From Streptomyces sp. NBC_01750 (GTDB lineage Bacteria; Actinomycetota; Actinomycetes; Streptomycetales; Streptomycetaceae), in contig NZ_CP109137.1 of the NCBI RefSeq assembly GCF_035918095.1, forward strand, positions 8,000,001-8,064,000: 64,000 nt of DNA. The letters run 5' to 3'. This document shows positions 45,723 to 55,371 of the stretch, piece after piece. The position numbers and the translations under genes were made by a program. A model generated the notes under the pieces. That model did not search any database and was not told the origin of the DNA. It was given only the letters and a program-made list of their open reading frames with translations. How positions within the stretch are numbered: the first letter of the stretch is position 1; every line of letters starts with the position of its first letter.

Positions 45723-46289
45723 ATGTGGCCACCTGACGAGGGAGGCACTAGGGATGCGGGCTGTGTCTTGAAGATCCTTGTGGTGGACGACCGCGAGGAC
45801 AACCTCTTCGCGATAGAGAGCCTGTTACGCCCTCTGGGGCGTCCGGTGGTACGCGCGCTCAGTGGGGACGAAGCACTGAAGACCGTTCTGCGCGGCGGTA
45901 TCGCAGTGGTCATCCTCGACGTCGTCATGCCGCAGATGGACGGCTTGGAGGTGCTCGCCTATCTCAAACGACTGGATCACACCAGGAATCTGCCTGTCGT
46001 GCTGATGACCGGACTGGGCAGAGACGACGAACTGGCCGCGCGCGCCTACAGCCTCGGCGTCTCCGACCTCCTGGTCAAGCCCGTCGATCCATGGGTGGTG
46101 CGTACGAAGGTCAGGGCGCTCGCCGATCTGTACACCGAGAACCAGCGATTGCGCGAGCAGCTCAAAGCCCTGGCCGAGCGCAGGACCGGAACGTCCACGG
46201 CTCACCTTCCCGATCTTCTCGACGCGCGCGTTCCGCGTCAGCCGGGCGGCACGGCTGACCACGCCCGGAGCGTCCGCGGGATCGACTGA
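45723..46289 (+). CDS. Stand-alone response regulator (receiver plus coiled coil)
   Basis: A receiver domain KILVVDDREDNLFAIESLL with phospho-Asp in VVILDVVMPQMDG, Thr in VLMTGLG and Lys in LLVKPVDPW, then a helix (VRALADLYTENQRLREQLKA) and a disordered tail. No DNA-binding or enzymatic output domain. The start is ambiguous: ATG at 45723 gives 188 residues without a ribosome site; TTG at 45768 begins right at the domain, with GAGGGAGG 24 nt upstream. Receivers of this kind often partner hybrid kinases encoded elsewhere. Confidence 0.85.
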   Translation: MWPPDEGGTRDAGCVLKILVVDDREDNLFAIESLLRPLGRPVVRALSGDEALKTVLRGGIAVVILDVVMPQMDGLEVLAYLKRLDHTRNLPVVLMTGLGRDDELAARAYSLGVSDLLVKPVDPWVVRTKVRALADLYTENQRLREQLKALAERRTGTSTAHLPDLLDARVPRQPGGTADHARSVRGID

Positions 46290-46640
46290 AGCACACCGCA
46301 CGGCTCGACAGGCAAGCCGTGCGGGCAGGGGCCAGGTCTCGGCGGAGGGCCGGATCGGCGGACGACCGGATGGGCGATGGGCCTGATCCGCCCGCTCGTG
46401 AGCGTGGCCGGTACAGCTGGGCAGCACGGGCCGCGCTCCCCGGATGAGGTGCGACCCGGACCCGGAGCTGATCCAATGGGCGGAGCCGGAGTCCCGAGAA
46501 CCTTGCACACTGTGCGGTCCCCGTTCGCCGTACACCGTGCTGCTCTCACCCGGCCGACCTGCATGAAGCTCTGCTGTTGGCCCGCTTAAGAAATCCTCGA
46601 TGGACTCAGCAGTCACAGCTGGGCACATTGGTGCAGGTCC
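46290..46640. other. Intergenic stretch upstream of tdh
   Basis: About 350 nt with no recognisable gene; short frames lack ribosome sites. It must hold the tdh-kbl promoter. A palindromic leader element follows at 46641-46675. Confidence 0.4.
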
Positions 46641-46675
46641 ACTGACCGGTGCTGCCGACACTGACTCCGGTCAGT
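46641..46675 (+). promoter_or_regulatory. Overlapping inverted repeats in the tdh leader
   Basis: ACTGACCGG (46641-46649) and CCGGTCAGT (46667-46675) form a perfect 9-bp inverted repeat with a 17-nt spacer. The right arm also pairs with ACTGAC at 46660-46665 around TCCG. The two pairings are mutually exclusive, as in an attenuator, or the repeat may be a regulator site. It ends 27 nt before the tdh ATG. Confidence 0.5.
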
Positions 46676-46702
46676 CCCGCAACGATGCCTGGAGCCGCCC
46701 CG

Positions 46703-47731
46703 ATGAAGGCACTTGTCAAGCAGCATGCCGAGCCCGGGCTGTGGCTCATGGACGTGCCGGAGCCGGAGACCGGCGCGGGCGATGTGCTGATCAAGGTGCT
46801 GCGCACCGGGATCTGCGGCACCGATCTGCACATCAGGTCCTGGGACGGCTGGGCCCAGCAGGCCGTCACCACACCCCGCGTCCTCGGCCACGAGTTCGTC
46901 GGCGAAGTGGCCCGCGTCGGTGCGGACGTCGAGGACATCGCTGTCGGCGACGTGGTGAGCGGCGAGGGGCATCTGGTGTGCGGCAAGTGCCGCAACTGTC
47001 TCGCCGGCCGTCGCCACCTGTGTCGCAGCACCATCGGCCTCGGCGTCGGCCGCGACGGCGCCTTCGCCGAGTACGTCGCGCTGCCCGCCTCCAATGTGTG
47101 GGTGCACCGGACGAAGGTCGATCTGGACATCGCCGCGATCTTCGACCCGTTCGGGAACGCCGTGCACACCGCGCTCTCCTTCCCCCTGGTCGGCGAGGAC
47201 GTACTGATTACCGGCGCGGGACCGATCGGGATCATGGCCGCCGCCGTCGCCCGGCACGCCGGCGCGCGCAATGTCGTGATCACCGATGTGAGCGAGTCAC
47301 GGCTCCAGCTGGCCCGCAAGGCCGGCGCCACCCTCGCGCTGAACGTCGCCCAGAGCGATATCGCCGCGGCGCAGCGGCAGCTCGGACTCAAGGAGGGCTT
47401 CGACATCGGTCTGGAGATGTCCGGCCGCCCGGAAGCCATGCGGGACATGGTCGACAACATGACCCACGGCGGACGCATCGCGATGCTGGGCCTGCCCGCG
47501 CAGGAGTTCGCCGTCGACTGGTCGAAGATCGTCACCTCGATGATCACGATCAAGGGGATCTACGGTCGCGAGATGTTCGAGACCTGGTACGCGATGACCG
47601 TTCTGCTCGAGGGCGGACTGGACCTCAGCCCGGTGATCACCGGCAGCTACGGCTACCAGGACTTCGACGCGGCCTTCGACGAGGCCGCCACCGCCCGCAG
47701 CGGCAAGATCATCCTCGACTGGACCGTCTGA
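46703..47731 (+). CDS. tdh: L-threonine 3-dehydrogenase
   Basis: A 342-residue zinc-dependent medium-chain dehydrogenase that oxidises L-threonine to 2-amino-3-ketobutyrate with NAD. Catalytic zinc ligands are in GICGTDLH and GHEFVGEV; the structural-zinc cysteines are in [15 protein letters not shown]; the NAD fold is [13 protein letters not shown]. Length and motifs match bacterial Tdh. ATG at 46703 with CTGGAG. It is followed 35 nt later by kbl, forming the threonine-to-glycine operon. Confidence 0.96.
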   Translation: MKALVKQHAEPGLWLMDVPEPETGAGDVLIKVLRTGICGTDLHIRSWDGWAQQAVTTPRVLGHEFVGEVARVGADVEDIAVGDVVSGEGHLVCGKCRNCLAGRRHLCRSTIGLGVGRDGAFAEYVALPASNVWVHRTKVDLDIAAIFDPFGNAVHTALSFPLVGEDVLITGAGPIGIMAAAVARHAGARNVVITDVSESRLQLARKAGATLALNVAQSDIAAAQRQLGLKEGFDIGLEMSGRPEAMRDMVDNMTHGGRIAMLGLPAQEFAVDWSKIVTSMITIKGIYGREMFETWYAMTVLLEGGLDLSPVITGSYGYQDFDAAFDEAATARSGKIILDWTV

Positions 47732-47766
47732 GCCTTTCGTCCGAGCTTTTCCTAAGGAGCCCCACC

Positions 47767-48948
47767 ATGTACGCGTCCGTCCGCGACGATCTCCGTACCA
47801 CCATCGACGAGATCCGCGCCGCCGGTCTCTACAAGCCCGAGCGCGTCATCGGCACCCCGCAGAGCGCCTCCGTGTCCGTCGCTACCGGTGACGTGCTCAA
47901 CTTCTGCGCCAACAACTACCTCGGCCTCGCCGACCACCCCGAGGTCGTCGCCGCCGCCAAGCAAGCGCTGGACCGATGGGGCTATGGCATGGCCTCCGTC
48001 CGCTTCATCTGCGGCACCCAGGACGTTCACAAGGAGCTCGAGGCGCGCCTGTCCGCGTTTCTCGGCCAGGAGGACACGATCCTCTACTCCTCCTGCTTCG
48101 ACGCCAACGGCGGTGTCTTCGAGACCATCCTCGGCCCCGAGGACACGGTGATCTCCGACGCCCTCAACCACGCCAGCATCATCGACGGCATCCGGCTCTC
48201 CAAGGCCCGCCGCCACCGCTACGCCAACCGCGACCTCGCCGACCTGGAGCAGCAGCTCAAGCAGACTCAGGACGCCCGCCGCCGCCTCATCGTCACCGAC
48301 GGCGTCTTCTCCATGGACGGCTATGTCGCTCCGCTCGCCGAGATCTGCGACCTCGCCGACCGCTACGACGCGATGGTCATGGTCGACGATTCGCACGCCG
48401 TCGGTTTCGTGGGCCCCGGCGGCCGCGGCACCCCCGAGCTGCACGGTGTCATGGACCGCGTCGACATCATCACCGGCACCCTCGGCAAGGCGCTCGGCGG
48501 AGCGTCCGGCGGCTATGTCGCCGCCCGCGCCGAGATCGTCGCCCTGCTCCGCCAGCGCTCCCGCCCGTACCTCTTCTCCAACTCCCTCGCTCCGGTGATC
48601 GCCGCCGCCTCCCTCAAGGTCCTCGACCTGCTGGAGTCCGCCGGCGACCTGCGCGAGCGGCTGAACGCGAACACCGCCCTCTTCCGTACGAAGATGACCG
48701 AGGCGGGTTTCGACATCCTGCCCGGCGACCACGCCATCGCCCCCGTCATGATCGGCGACGCCGCAGAGGCCGGCCGGATGGCCGAACTCCTGCTGGAGCG
48801 CGGCGTGTACGTCATCGGCTTCTCGTACCCCGTCGTCCCGATGGGCCAGGCCCGGATCCGGGTCCAGCTCTCCGCCGCGCACTCCACCGAGGACGTGGAG
48901 CGTGCCGTCGCCGCCTTCATCGACGCACGCCAGGCGCTGAAGGGCTGA
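47767..48948 (+). CDS. kbl: 2-amino-3-ketobutyrate CoA ligase (glycine C-acetyltransferase)
   Basis: A 393-residue PLP enzyme that converts 2-amino-3-ketobutyrate plus CoA to glycine and acetyl-CoA, finishing threonine degradation begun by Tdh. The PLP lysine is in [14 protein letters not shown]; other class II landmarks are [18 protein letters not shown] and [14 protein letters not shown] with AAGGAG. Co-transcribed with tdh. Confidence 0.97.
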   Translation: MYASVRDDLRTTIDEIRAAGLYKPERVIGTPQSASVSVATGDVLNFCANNYLGLADHPEVVAAAKQALDRWGYGMASVRFICGTQDVHKELEARLSAFLGQEDTILYSSCFDANGGVFETILGPEDTVISDALNHASIIDGIRLSKARRHRYANRDLADLEQQLKQTQDARRRLIVTDGVFSMDGYVAPLAEICDLADRYDAMVMVDDSHAVGFVGPGGRGTPELHGVMDRVDIITGTLGKALGGASGGYVAARAEIVALLRQRSRPYLFSNSLAPVIAAASLKVLDLLESAGDLRERLNANTALFRTKMTEAGFDILPGDHAIAPVMIGDAAEAGRMAELLLERGVYVIGFSYPVVPMGQARIRVQLSAAHSTEDVERAVAAFIDARQALKG

Positions 48949-48970
48949 CAGAGGCTGGCAAAATGGCCTG

Positions 48971-49885
48971 GTGATCGACCCCCGGCGGCTGCGTATCCTG
49001 CGGGCCGTGGCGGACCACCGAACGGTGACCGCCGCGGCTTCCGCGCTGTACCTCACTCCTTCGGCCGTCTCCCAGCAGCTCAACGCGCTCGAGCAGGAGA
49101 CCGGCCACGCCCTGCTGATCCGCAGCGGCAGGGGCGTACGGCTGACAGCTGCGGGAGAGATCCTGCTGGCCCACACCCATGCCGTGCTCGCCCAGCTGGA
49201 GCGGGCCGAGGCGGAGCTCGCGGCCTACGCGGGCGGCGTGGCCGGTGAGGTCACCGTCGCCGCGTTCGCCACGGGCATCGCCGAGGTCGTCGCCCCGGCC
49301 ATAGGGCGCCTCGCCGCGGACCACCCGGACATCCGGGTACGGGTGCGGGACGCGGAGGGCGACGAGAGCCTGCCACTGGTGCTCGACGGCGAGGCGGACC
49401 TGGCCGTCGCGGTGGAGTACCGGGGCGCCCCCGGCGAGGGTGATCGGCGGCTGGCCCGTGTCTCTCTGTACGCGGAGCCTTTCGACGCAGTCCTGCGTGC
49501 CGACCACCCTCTCGCCGCGGGCGAGCGTGTGGAGCTCGCCGAGCTCGCGGACAGCGACTGGATCGGCCCGTACCCCGGCAACCCCTGCCACGACATGGTG
49601 CTGCTCGCCTGCGAACTCGCCGGATTCCAGCCCCGTCTGGTGCACTCGTCGGACGACTTCCGGGCCGTTGTCGCGCTGGCCGGGGCCGGCGCGGGAGTGG
49701 CGCTGGTGCCGCGCTCGGCGCTGCGCGGGATGGAACACAAGGACACGGTCGTACGACCGGTGGCGGGCCCGGCCGCGACCCGCCGGGTGTTCGCCGCCGT
49801 ACGCCGCGGAGCGGAGCTGCACCCGCTGTTCCGGCCGGTGCTGGACGCGCTGGCGAGCTCCGCGGCCGGGCTCTCCACCGGCTGA
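48971..49885 (+). CDS. LysR-family transcriptional regulator
   Basis: A 304-residue LysR protein: N-terminal winged helix (RRLRILRAVADHRTVTAAAS, SAVSQQLNALEQETG) and a two-lobe effector domain from about 88. GTG at 48971, no clear ribosome site, 22 nt after kbl, so possibly transcribed from the same operon. It may control tdh-kbl through the inverted repeats ahead of tdh (inference). Confidence 0.9.
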   Translation: MIDPRRLRILRAVADHRTVTAAASALYLTPSAVSQQLNALEQETGHALLIRSGRGVRLTAAGEILLAHTHAVLAQLERAEAELAAYAGGVAGEVTVAAFATGIAEVVAPAIGRLAADHPDIRVRVRDAEGDESLPLVLDGEADLAVAVEYRGAPGEGDRRLARVSLYAEPFDAVLRADHPLAAGERVELAELADSDWIGPYPGNPCHDMVLLACELAGFQPRLVHSSDDFRAVVALAGAGAGVALVPRSALRGMEHKDTVVRPVAGPAATRRVFAAVRRGAELHPLFRPVLDALASSAAGLSTG

Positions 49886-49891
49886 GGTCGA

Positions 49892-49915
49892 GCCCTCCCC
49901 CTGTCGGAGGAGGGC
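49892..49915. terminator. Hairpin between convergent genes
   Basis: A 7-bp stem GCCCTCC/GGAGGGC with a 10-nt loop, between the LysR stop and the convergent SRPBCC stop; it can serve both directions. Confidence 0.55.
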
Positions 49916-49926
49916 GACGATGCCGG

Positions 49927-50433
49927 TCAGCCGGCCGTTTGCTCCATCGCCGTCTTGAGATTGCGCAACGTGGTCCGGATGTTCCCGCGCTGGAAGTCGG
50001 CGAACCTCTGCCCGCGGGTCGCGGCCTTGTCGAACGCATGGGCCAGGAAGTCGGGCCAGGACCGCCGGTCGTCGGTCCATGTCTCCGTCACCAGGGTCCC
50101 GCCGTCGACCACCTCGAAGCGGTACTCCCAGGAGGCGATGCGGCCGGGCACCACCGGCCGGCGCTTGCCTATGGCGTGCACCCGGAAGGCGAACCGCTCA
50201 GCGGGATCGGCCGCGGTCACTGTGCACCGGGTCGTCCAGCGCAGGGCTCCTCGCTTGTTGGAACCGTCGAAGACCATACCCACGTACGCCTGCTCACCGT
50301 CGTCGCGTACCGTCGCGCCGCAGTTCTCGGGACTCCACCGGCCCATCAGCGACGGATTGCTGACCTGCCGGTAGATCGTCGACGCGTCGGCGTCGATGAC
50401 GATGCTGTCCGAAACTGTGAAAGTGCGTGCCAT
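49927..50433 (-). CDS. SRPBCC (polyketide cyclase/START-like) family protein
   Basis: A 168-residue SRPBCC fold protein: ADASTIYRQVSNPSLMGRWS at the N-terminus, WTTRCTVTAADPAERFAFRV, and the closing helix with GNIRTTLRNLKTAME. Such proteins bind hydrophobic ligands; many are single-gene units of unknown role. ATG preceded by GGAGTCG. Confidence 0.88.
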   Translation of the reverse strand: MARTFTVSDSIVIDADASTIYRQVSNPSLMGRWSPENCGATVRDDGEQAYVGMVFDGSNKRGALRWTTRCTVTAADPAERFAFRVHAIGKRRPVVPGRIASWEYRFEVVDGGTLVTETWTDDRRSWPDFLAHAFDKAATRGQRFADFQRGNIRTTLRNLKTAMEQTAG

Positions 50434-50485
50434 GGGTACGACTCCGATTCTTGGGCGCGCGACGCTGTCGCGCTGTCACCGGTGA

Positions 50486-52120
50486 TCATCCACGGGGCGG
50501 TGCGGCGTCGGCCAGGGGTGCGGCGTCGGCAAGGATGGAAGCCTCGACCGCGTCGTAGTCGTACTCCGGCAGGCCGCCGCGCCTCGTGCTGTTGCGGGTG
50601 AGCACGGTGCCGAGCCAGCCGGCGAGGAATCCGACCGGGATGGAGACGAGGCCCGTGGTGGTGTACGGGAACCAGGTGAAGTCGTCGTCCGGGAAGATGG
50701 CTTGGGGGGACCCGGAGACGAGTGTGGTGCCGGTGATGAAAACTACGACGCTCAGCGCGCCGGCGATGAGTGTGCTCAGCAGCCCGCTGCGGTTGTACTG
50801 CCGCCAGAAGAGGCTGTAGACGAGCGCGGGTGCGACCGCCGAGGCGCCCAGGCAGAAGGACAGGGTGACCATCGCCTGCAGATTCACATGCCGTGAGCCC
50901 GCCGCGAAGAAGATCGCGGCAAGACCGACTGCCGCGGCCGTCGAGCGGGCGATCGTCATCTCGGTGCTGCCATGCAGCGCCCGCTTGCGCAGCAGACCGT
51001 GTGTGATGAGGTCGTGGGCGAGCGTGTTGGCACAGGCGAGCGTGATGCCGGCGACGGAGGCCAGCAGCGTCAGGAAGATCGCGGTGGCCATCGCCGTGAA
51101 CAGCAGCGTCTCGAAGGTGGACACCTCGGTGCCCATGATGGCCTGGCTGACCAGCAGGACCGAGGTCTTGCCCTGCGGATCGGCGGCCGTGATGCCCTCG
51201 TGGCCGACGATCGCGGCGGCTCCGAAGCCGATCACTGCGCTGAGCACACACATGATGACGACAGTGGAGACTGCCCAGGACATGGAACGCCGCACGGCGG
51301 GCGCGCTGCGGGAGCTGAACATACGCATCGTGATGTGCGGCAGGCACGCAGCGCCGAGGACGACGGTCAGCTGGGCGCTGATCATGTCGAGTCCGTCGCC
51401 GCCGAACTGGAGCCCGGGTGCGAGATACCCGTCGCCCGCACCGCTTCCGCGTGCCGCGGCGTCCAGCAGAGAGGGGATGCTGAAGTCGAAGCGGTTCAGG
51501 ATGAGCGAGGCGATGGCGATCGCCGCGGCGAACAGCACCACGGTCTTGACGATCTGGATGAAGGCGGTGCCCTTCATACCGCCGATGGCCGCGTAGATGA
51601 TCATCAGCAGGCCGAGAATCACGATGGAGATGGTCTTGAAACCGGCAGAGTCCATGCCAAGGACGAAGGCCAGCAGATCGCCGGCGCCCGCAAGCTGGAA
51701 GATCAGCAGCGGGAAGAGTGCGGTGAGCGTGACGAGGCACGCGGTGATGCGGACGGCAGGACTCGGGGCGCGGCGGGTGAGTACGTCGCCCATGGTGAAC
51801 CGGCCCGCGTTACGCAGGGGTTCGGCCAGCAGGAACATCAGCAGCACCAGGGAGAGCGCGGTGCTGAGTGCGAGGACGAGACCGTCCTGGCCCACCAGCG
51901 AGATGACGCCGATGGTGCCCAGCACGCTCGCGGCGGAGATGTAGTCGCCGGCGATGGCGAGGCCACTCTGCATGGGGGTCAGGGAGCGGTAGCCGGTGTA
52001 GAACTCGTCCAGGTCCTCGCGGTCGGGCCCGGTCATCACGCACAGCAGCAGGGTCACTGTGGTCACCGCGATGAACGCGACGAAGGACATGGTCTGGGCA
52101 TCGGAGCCGAATCCGCTCAT
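50486..52120 (-). CDS. actP: Cation/acetate symporter (SSS family, ActP type)
   Basis: A 544-residue sodium:solute symporter with about 13 membrane helices. SSS hallmarks are EFYTGYRSLTPMQSGLAIAGDYISAAS, GGMKGTAFIQIVKT and the LPHITMRMF segment of ActP-like monocarboxylate carriers. Start codon overlaps the stop of the DUF485 gene (ATGA), the normal partner of ActP. It takes up acetate or other short carboxylates. The C-terminus has a short DAAPLADAAP repeat. Confidence 0.92.
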   Translation of the reverse strand: MSGFGSDAQTMSFVAFIAVTTVTLLLCVMTGPDREDLDEFYTGYRSLTPMQSGLAIAGDYISAASVLGTIGVISLVGQDGLVLALSTALSLVLLMFLLAEPLRNAGRFTMGDVLTRRAPSPAVRITACLVTLTALFPLLIFQLAGAGDLLAFVLGMDSAGFKTISIVILGLLMIIYAAIGGMKGTAFIQIVKTVVLFAAAIAIASLILNRFDFSIPSLLDAAARGSGAGDGYLAPGLQFGGDGLDMISAQLTVVLGAACLPHITMRMFSSRSAPAVRRSMSWAVSTVVIMCVLSAVIGFGAAAIVGHEGITAADPQGKTSVLLVSQAIMGTEVSTFETLLFTAMATAIFLTLLASVAGITLACANTLAHDLITHGLLRKRALHGSTEMTIARSTAAAVGLAAIFFAAGSRHVNLQAMVTLSFCLGASAVAPALVYSLFWRQYNRSGLLSTLIAGALSVVVFITGTTLVSGSPQAIFPDDDFTWFPYTTTGLVSIPVGFLAGWLGTVLTRNSTRRGGLPEYDYDAVEASILADAAPLADAAPPRG

Positions 52121-52500
52121 CGGCGTGCTCCCTCGGTGGTCGGGTCGGCCTGGAGACGTACGGCTTCGGCGAGCGGGTCGACTCGTCGGCGCGCGGACTT
52201 CTCGTACGCGGCGACGGCTACGAGGGTCACCGGGAGCTGGATCAGGCCGAGCATGAGGGCGATGGTGAGACCACCGGTGATCTTGGTGGTCATCAGCCCC
52301 GGCAGATACGCGGAGAGCAGGAGGAACACCACGAAGTACCCGAGGGCGGTCAGGCTCGCCACACGGCGCAGCCGCTGGTACGCGGCGCTCAGTGCGCGTA
52401 TCTCGCGGCGGGGGTCGGTGGGCGGGGGTGGCGCCTGCCAGGAGTGGTGGGGTTGTCCTGGCTGCTCAGGGTATGAGGGCGGGGGAGGGTAGTACGACAT
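52117..52500 (-). CDS. DUF485 membrane protein (YjcH-like, ActP partner)
   Basis: A 127-residue protein with a tyrosine/proline-rich N-terminus (MSYYPPPPSYPEQPGQP) and two membrane helices in a DUF485 domain (LTALGYFVVFLLLSAYLPGL and MLGLIQLPVTLVAVAAYEKSA). It is translationally coupled to the symporter and presumably assists it. Confidence 0.9.
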   Translation of the reverse strand: MSYYPPPPSYPEQPGQPHHSWQAPPPPTDPRREIRALSAAYQRLRRVASLTALGYFVVFLLLSAYLPGLMTTKITGGLTIALMLGLIQLPVTLVAVAAYEKSARRRVDPLAEAVRLQADPTTEGARR

Positions 52501-52671
52501 CGCGGTGTGCCTTCGCGGACGGCTGGGCAGGGCATGGCGGGGGATGGGGCGGTTACGTTACTGACGGGTAGCGGCCGCCGGAGCATTGTTGCATGAACTG
52601 TCTGGTCGGTCAGTTGCTTCAACGGCTACGGCCCTTACCTCGGGACGCGGCGCCGGGTCGGCGCCCGCGCC

Positions 52672-52946
52672 GTGGCGGAGAGCGAGGACTACGCCACGGC
52701 GCAGGGCTTCGTCGCCGCGGGCCCCGGGCATCAGCCTGATGCCTCTCATCGGACTGGGAAACCGGACTGGGAAACCGGCACCCCGGTGTCGTCGTACGCA
52801 AGGTCCGCGGTCCCGAGCCGGTCCGCGGTATCTACGCGGCAGTACGGGAGACCTCCCTTCCTCAGCCCGCGCTGCACGGGCTGATCGAGGCACTCAAGGA
52901 CGCGGCCGGGAAAGTGGAGCGGTTGCCCCGTCAGCTGTGTGCGGGG
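52672..52946 (+). pseudogene. Decayed C-terminal part of a LysR-family regulator
   Basis: Three frames in series encode one LysR effector-domain end: AESEDYATAQGFVAAG, then ISLMPLIGLGN, then HPGVVVRKVRGPEPVRGIYA followed by AVRETSLPQPALHGLIEALKD. The first slip is a one-base insertion near 52725. The second is caused by a perfect 13-bp tandem duplication (ACTGGGAAACCGG twice, about 52752-52777). The N-terminal HTH is missing. The rest of the 446-nt gap to the DUF485 gene shows no gene. Confidence 0.75.
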
Positions 52947-55202
52947 TCAGGGATGACTGACGAGATTGGCCACATTGCTCGATGAGTTGGAAGGACCACC
53001 GCGCCCGTTGATGACATGGCGGATCGTCCCGGTACCACCGAGTGAGACGGTCACCATGCTCTGGAAGCGCACATTCGGGTTGTCGGGGACCTCGAAGGCG
53101 TGCTCGGCGGTCACACTCGGATTCGCGTTGAAGAAGCAGTAGCTTCCGAGTCCGAACGCCTGGTGGCTGGTGACCGAGTCGGCGACCTTGTACGCGGCAT
53201 AGCCCTGGGTGGAGCCGTTCATCCAGGAGGCCTGGTTGGGCGGGTCGTACGGCATCTCGTTCTGGTAGAAGTACGTGCGCCCGCCGTTGCCGTTCCAGAT
53301 CGTCTGGTGCTTCTGGTAGTGCTCCACGAACAGCCCGTACATGGTCACGTTGTCGCCGTTGACGACAAGGCCGGTGTCCGCCGTATTGCTGTTCCAGCCG
53401 ATGCCGGTGCCGTGGTCACCGCGCCAGATCCACATATGGTCGCCGATCACGTGGTCGCTGTTGACCACCAGGCTGGTGGTCGCCTTGCCCACCGCGGCGC
53501 CGCCCACCCGGAAGAAGACGTCGTGCAGGGATGTCGGGTCGGCCGAGTGACCGGCCGACGAGCCGGCCGGGCCGACCTCCATCAGGGTCCGTGAGTTGGT
53601 CGTACCGGCGTCGAAGAGGATGCCGGCCACCTTGACTCCGTCGACGTCCGCGACCGTCATCGCCGTGACGCCGTTGTCCGGCACGAAGGTGGCGAGGCCG
53701 AGCCCCAGGATCACGGTATCGGGGCGGGTCACCCGCAGAGTCTCGTTCAGATGGTAGACGCCCGGGGTGACCAGCAGGTTCTTCCCCTCGGCCAGTGCGG
53801 CGTTGATCTGCGCGGCGGTCGCGCCGGCCTTCACGACGAAGAACTGGTCCATGCCGAGTGAGGTGCCGGCGGCGTTGCCCCCGGCCCATGTGGTGGCCGA
53901 GGAGTCGGCCCGCAGGGACGGTATGAACACCTTGTAGGCGCCTGCGTTGTCCACATACAGGAAGGGCTTCTCGCGGACCGTCGGGCTCTGGTTCACGGTC
54001 GTGTAGGGCGGGCTGGGGAAGCTCGTGGCCGGAACGCCCTGGCTGCCGACGAAGACCATGTTCCAGTTGGCGCCGGTCCAACTGCCGAGCTGGGAGTTGC
54101 GAGTCAGCCACTGCTGCTGCGTACCGGACCGCACCTGCCCGTCGATCTTGGTGTCCGCCATGAAGCCGCCGCTTGCCCAACCGCCGTCGTCCAGCGCGAG
54201 ATTGCCGCGGACGTGCATGCGCCGGTACGGAGCCGCCTGGGACACCGCCCATCGGTCAGTGCCGCCCGCCGGGTTCACCGAGAGGTTCTCGGCACCGCGC
54301 CAGAAGTTCTGGGTGGCGTTCTGCGGCGGGAACCAGTCCGCCTCGACATGCACCGCGCCGTTGATCGTCACGGAGTCGGGCGACTGACCGAGGCCCAGGA
54401 CCTGGGTGTAGAAGCCGACGTTGACGTCATTGCTGTAGGTGCCCGGCTTGAACATGACCGCGTAGCGCTGGGAACCGAACTGGTTGGTCTCCTGCTGCTG
54501 GAAGATCGAGTCGAGCCGGTTCTGGATGGTCGAGCTCGGCATCGACGGGTCGAAGACGACCACGTTCGGACCGAGGTCGACGTCACCGGGCGCGGTGGTG
54601 ACGGGTGCGACCTGGAACCGCTGGGCCGCCGTGCCGTTGCAGGTGTACTGCACGAGCTGGACGCTGTCCGCCGTTGAGGCGGAGGGGACGTCCAGGCACT
54701 TGCCGCTGTTGCGGTTGACGAAGTGGTATGCGCCGCCGCCCTCGTCCACGGCCTGCCACTGCTGGTTGCCACCGCCGCCGTAGGCCCACAGGTGCACCGC
54801 GGCGTTGTCGGCGGTGGACACGTCGCTCACATCCACGACCTGGTTGGCGTCGTTGCGATTGCCGATCCGCACAAAGCCGTCGCTGGTTGCGGTGAAACTC
54901 CACTGTTGAGCGGTGGAGTTGTTGCAGGCGTACTGCTGCACGGCGGTGCCGTTCACGGTCGCGGCCGAGCGCGCGTCCAGGCACTTGCCGCTGCCGCTGT
55001 TGACCACCGTGGCCCAGCCGGAGGGCAGCGCGGCGGCAGTGGCGGCCGCCCGCAGTGGGGTGGCCGCCTGGGTGGTCGGGACGGCAGCCAGCACCGAACC
55101 GGCCGAGGCCACGACGATGCAGGCGGCCATGAGGGGCCGGGTGTGGCGGGCGCGGGTGAAGCTGTGGCGCCCCGCTCCGGGCGTTCGCTGCGATCTGAGC
55201 AC
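52947..55202 (-). CDS. Secreted ricin-B lectin/right-handed beta-helix protein
   Basis: A 751-residue exported protein. GTG at 55202 has an AGGAG site 5 nt ahead and opens a Sec-type signal (basic stretch, then LMAACIVVASAGSVLAAVP). Residues about 75-205 form a ricin-type beta-trefoil with QxW-like repeats and three KCLD blocks (SGKCLDARS, NSGKCLDVPS). From about 215 a right-handed parallel beta-helix, with NVVVFDPSMPSSTIQNRLD and many short hydrophobic turns, fits pectate-lyase-like or GH55-like glycan enzymes. Catalytic residues are not assigned, so the substrate is unknown. A palindromic operator lies 137 nt upstream. Confidence 0.85.
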   Translation of the reverse strand: MLRSQRTPGAGRHSFTRARHTRPLMAACIVVASAGSVLAAVPTTQAATPLRAAATAAALPSGWATVVNSGSGKCLDARSAATVNGTAVQQYACNNSTAQQWSFTATSDGFVRIGNRNDANQVVDVSDVSTADNAAVHLWAYGGGGNQQWQAVDEGGGAYHFVNRNSGKCLDVPSASTADSVQLVQYTCNGTAAQRFQVAPVTTAPGDVDLGPNVVVFDPSMPSSTIQNRLDSIFQQQETNQFGSQRYAVMFKPGTYSNDVNVGFYTQVLGLGQSPDSVTINGAVHVEADWFPPQNATQNFWRGAENLSVNPAGGTDRWAVSQAAPYRRMHVRGNLALDDGGWASGGFMADTKIDGQVRSGTQQQWLTRNSQLGSWTGANWNMVFVGSQGVPATSFPSPPYTTVNQSPTVREKPFLYVDNAGAYKVFIPSLRADSSATTWAGGNAAGTSLGMDQFFVVKAGATAAQINAALAEGKNLLVTPGVYHLNETLRVTRPDTVILGLGLATFVPDNGVTAMTVADVDGVKVAGILFDAGTTNSRTLMEVGPAGSSAGHSADPTSLHDVFFRVGGAAVGKATTSLVVNSDHVIGDHMWIWRGDHGTGIGWNSNTADTGLVVNGDNVTMYGLFVEHYQKHQTIWNGNGGRTYFYQNEMPYDPPNQASWMNGSTQGYAAYKVADSVTSHQAFGLGSYCFFNANPSVTAEHAFEVPDNPNVRFQSMVTVSLGGTGTIRHVINGRGGPSNSSSNVANLVSHP

Positions 55203-55338
55203 GGTTTCTCCTGTGCCGATGAGCCGGTGGGAGGGCTCGGTAGGGGGTTGGGTCCGCTGTTCGCCGGGAAGGGAGCCTGTCATGCATATGACAGATCAGG
55301 GGAGGTGCAGAGGGATGCGCCGACCGAGGTGGGGGTAC

Positions 55339-55371
55339 TTAGTTCACTACGTGATTTAAGAAGTGAACTAA
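55339..55371. promoter_or_regulatory. Perfect 10-bp inverted-repeat operator, ROK/XylR-like
   Basis: TTAGTTCACT (55339-55348) and AGTGAACTAA (55362-55371) flank 13 bases; a short TCAC-TAC-GTGA repeat is nested in the left half. TTAGTT/AACTAA half-sites are those of XylR/ROK-type sugar repressors. It sits in the 338-nt divergent region, 137 nt from the lectin-protein start and 170 nt from the ABC operon start. It is strikingly AT-rich for this genome. Confidence 0.7.
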
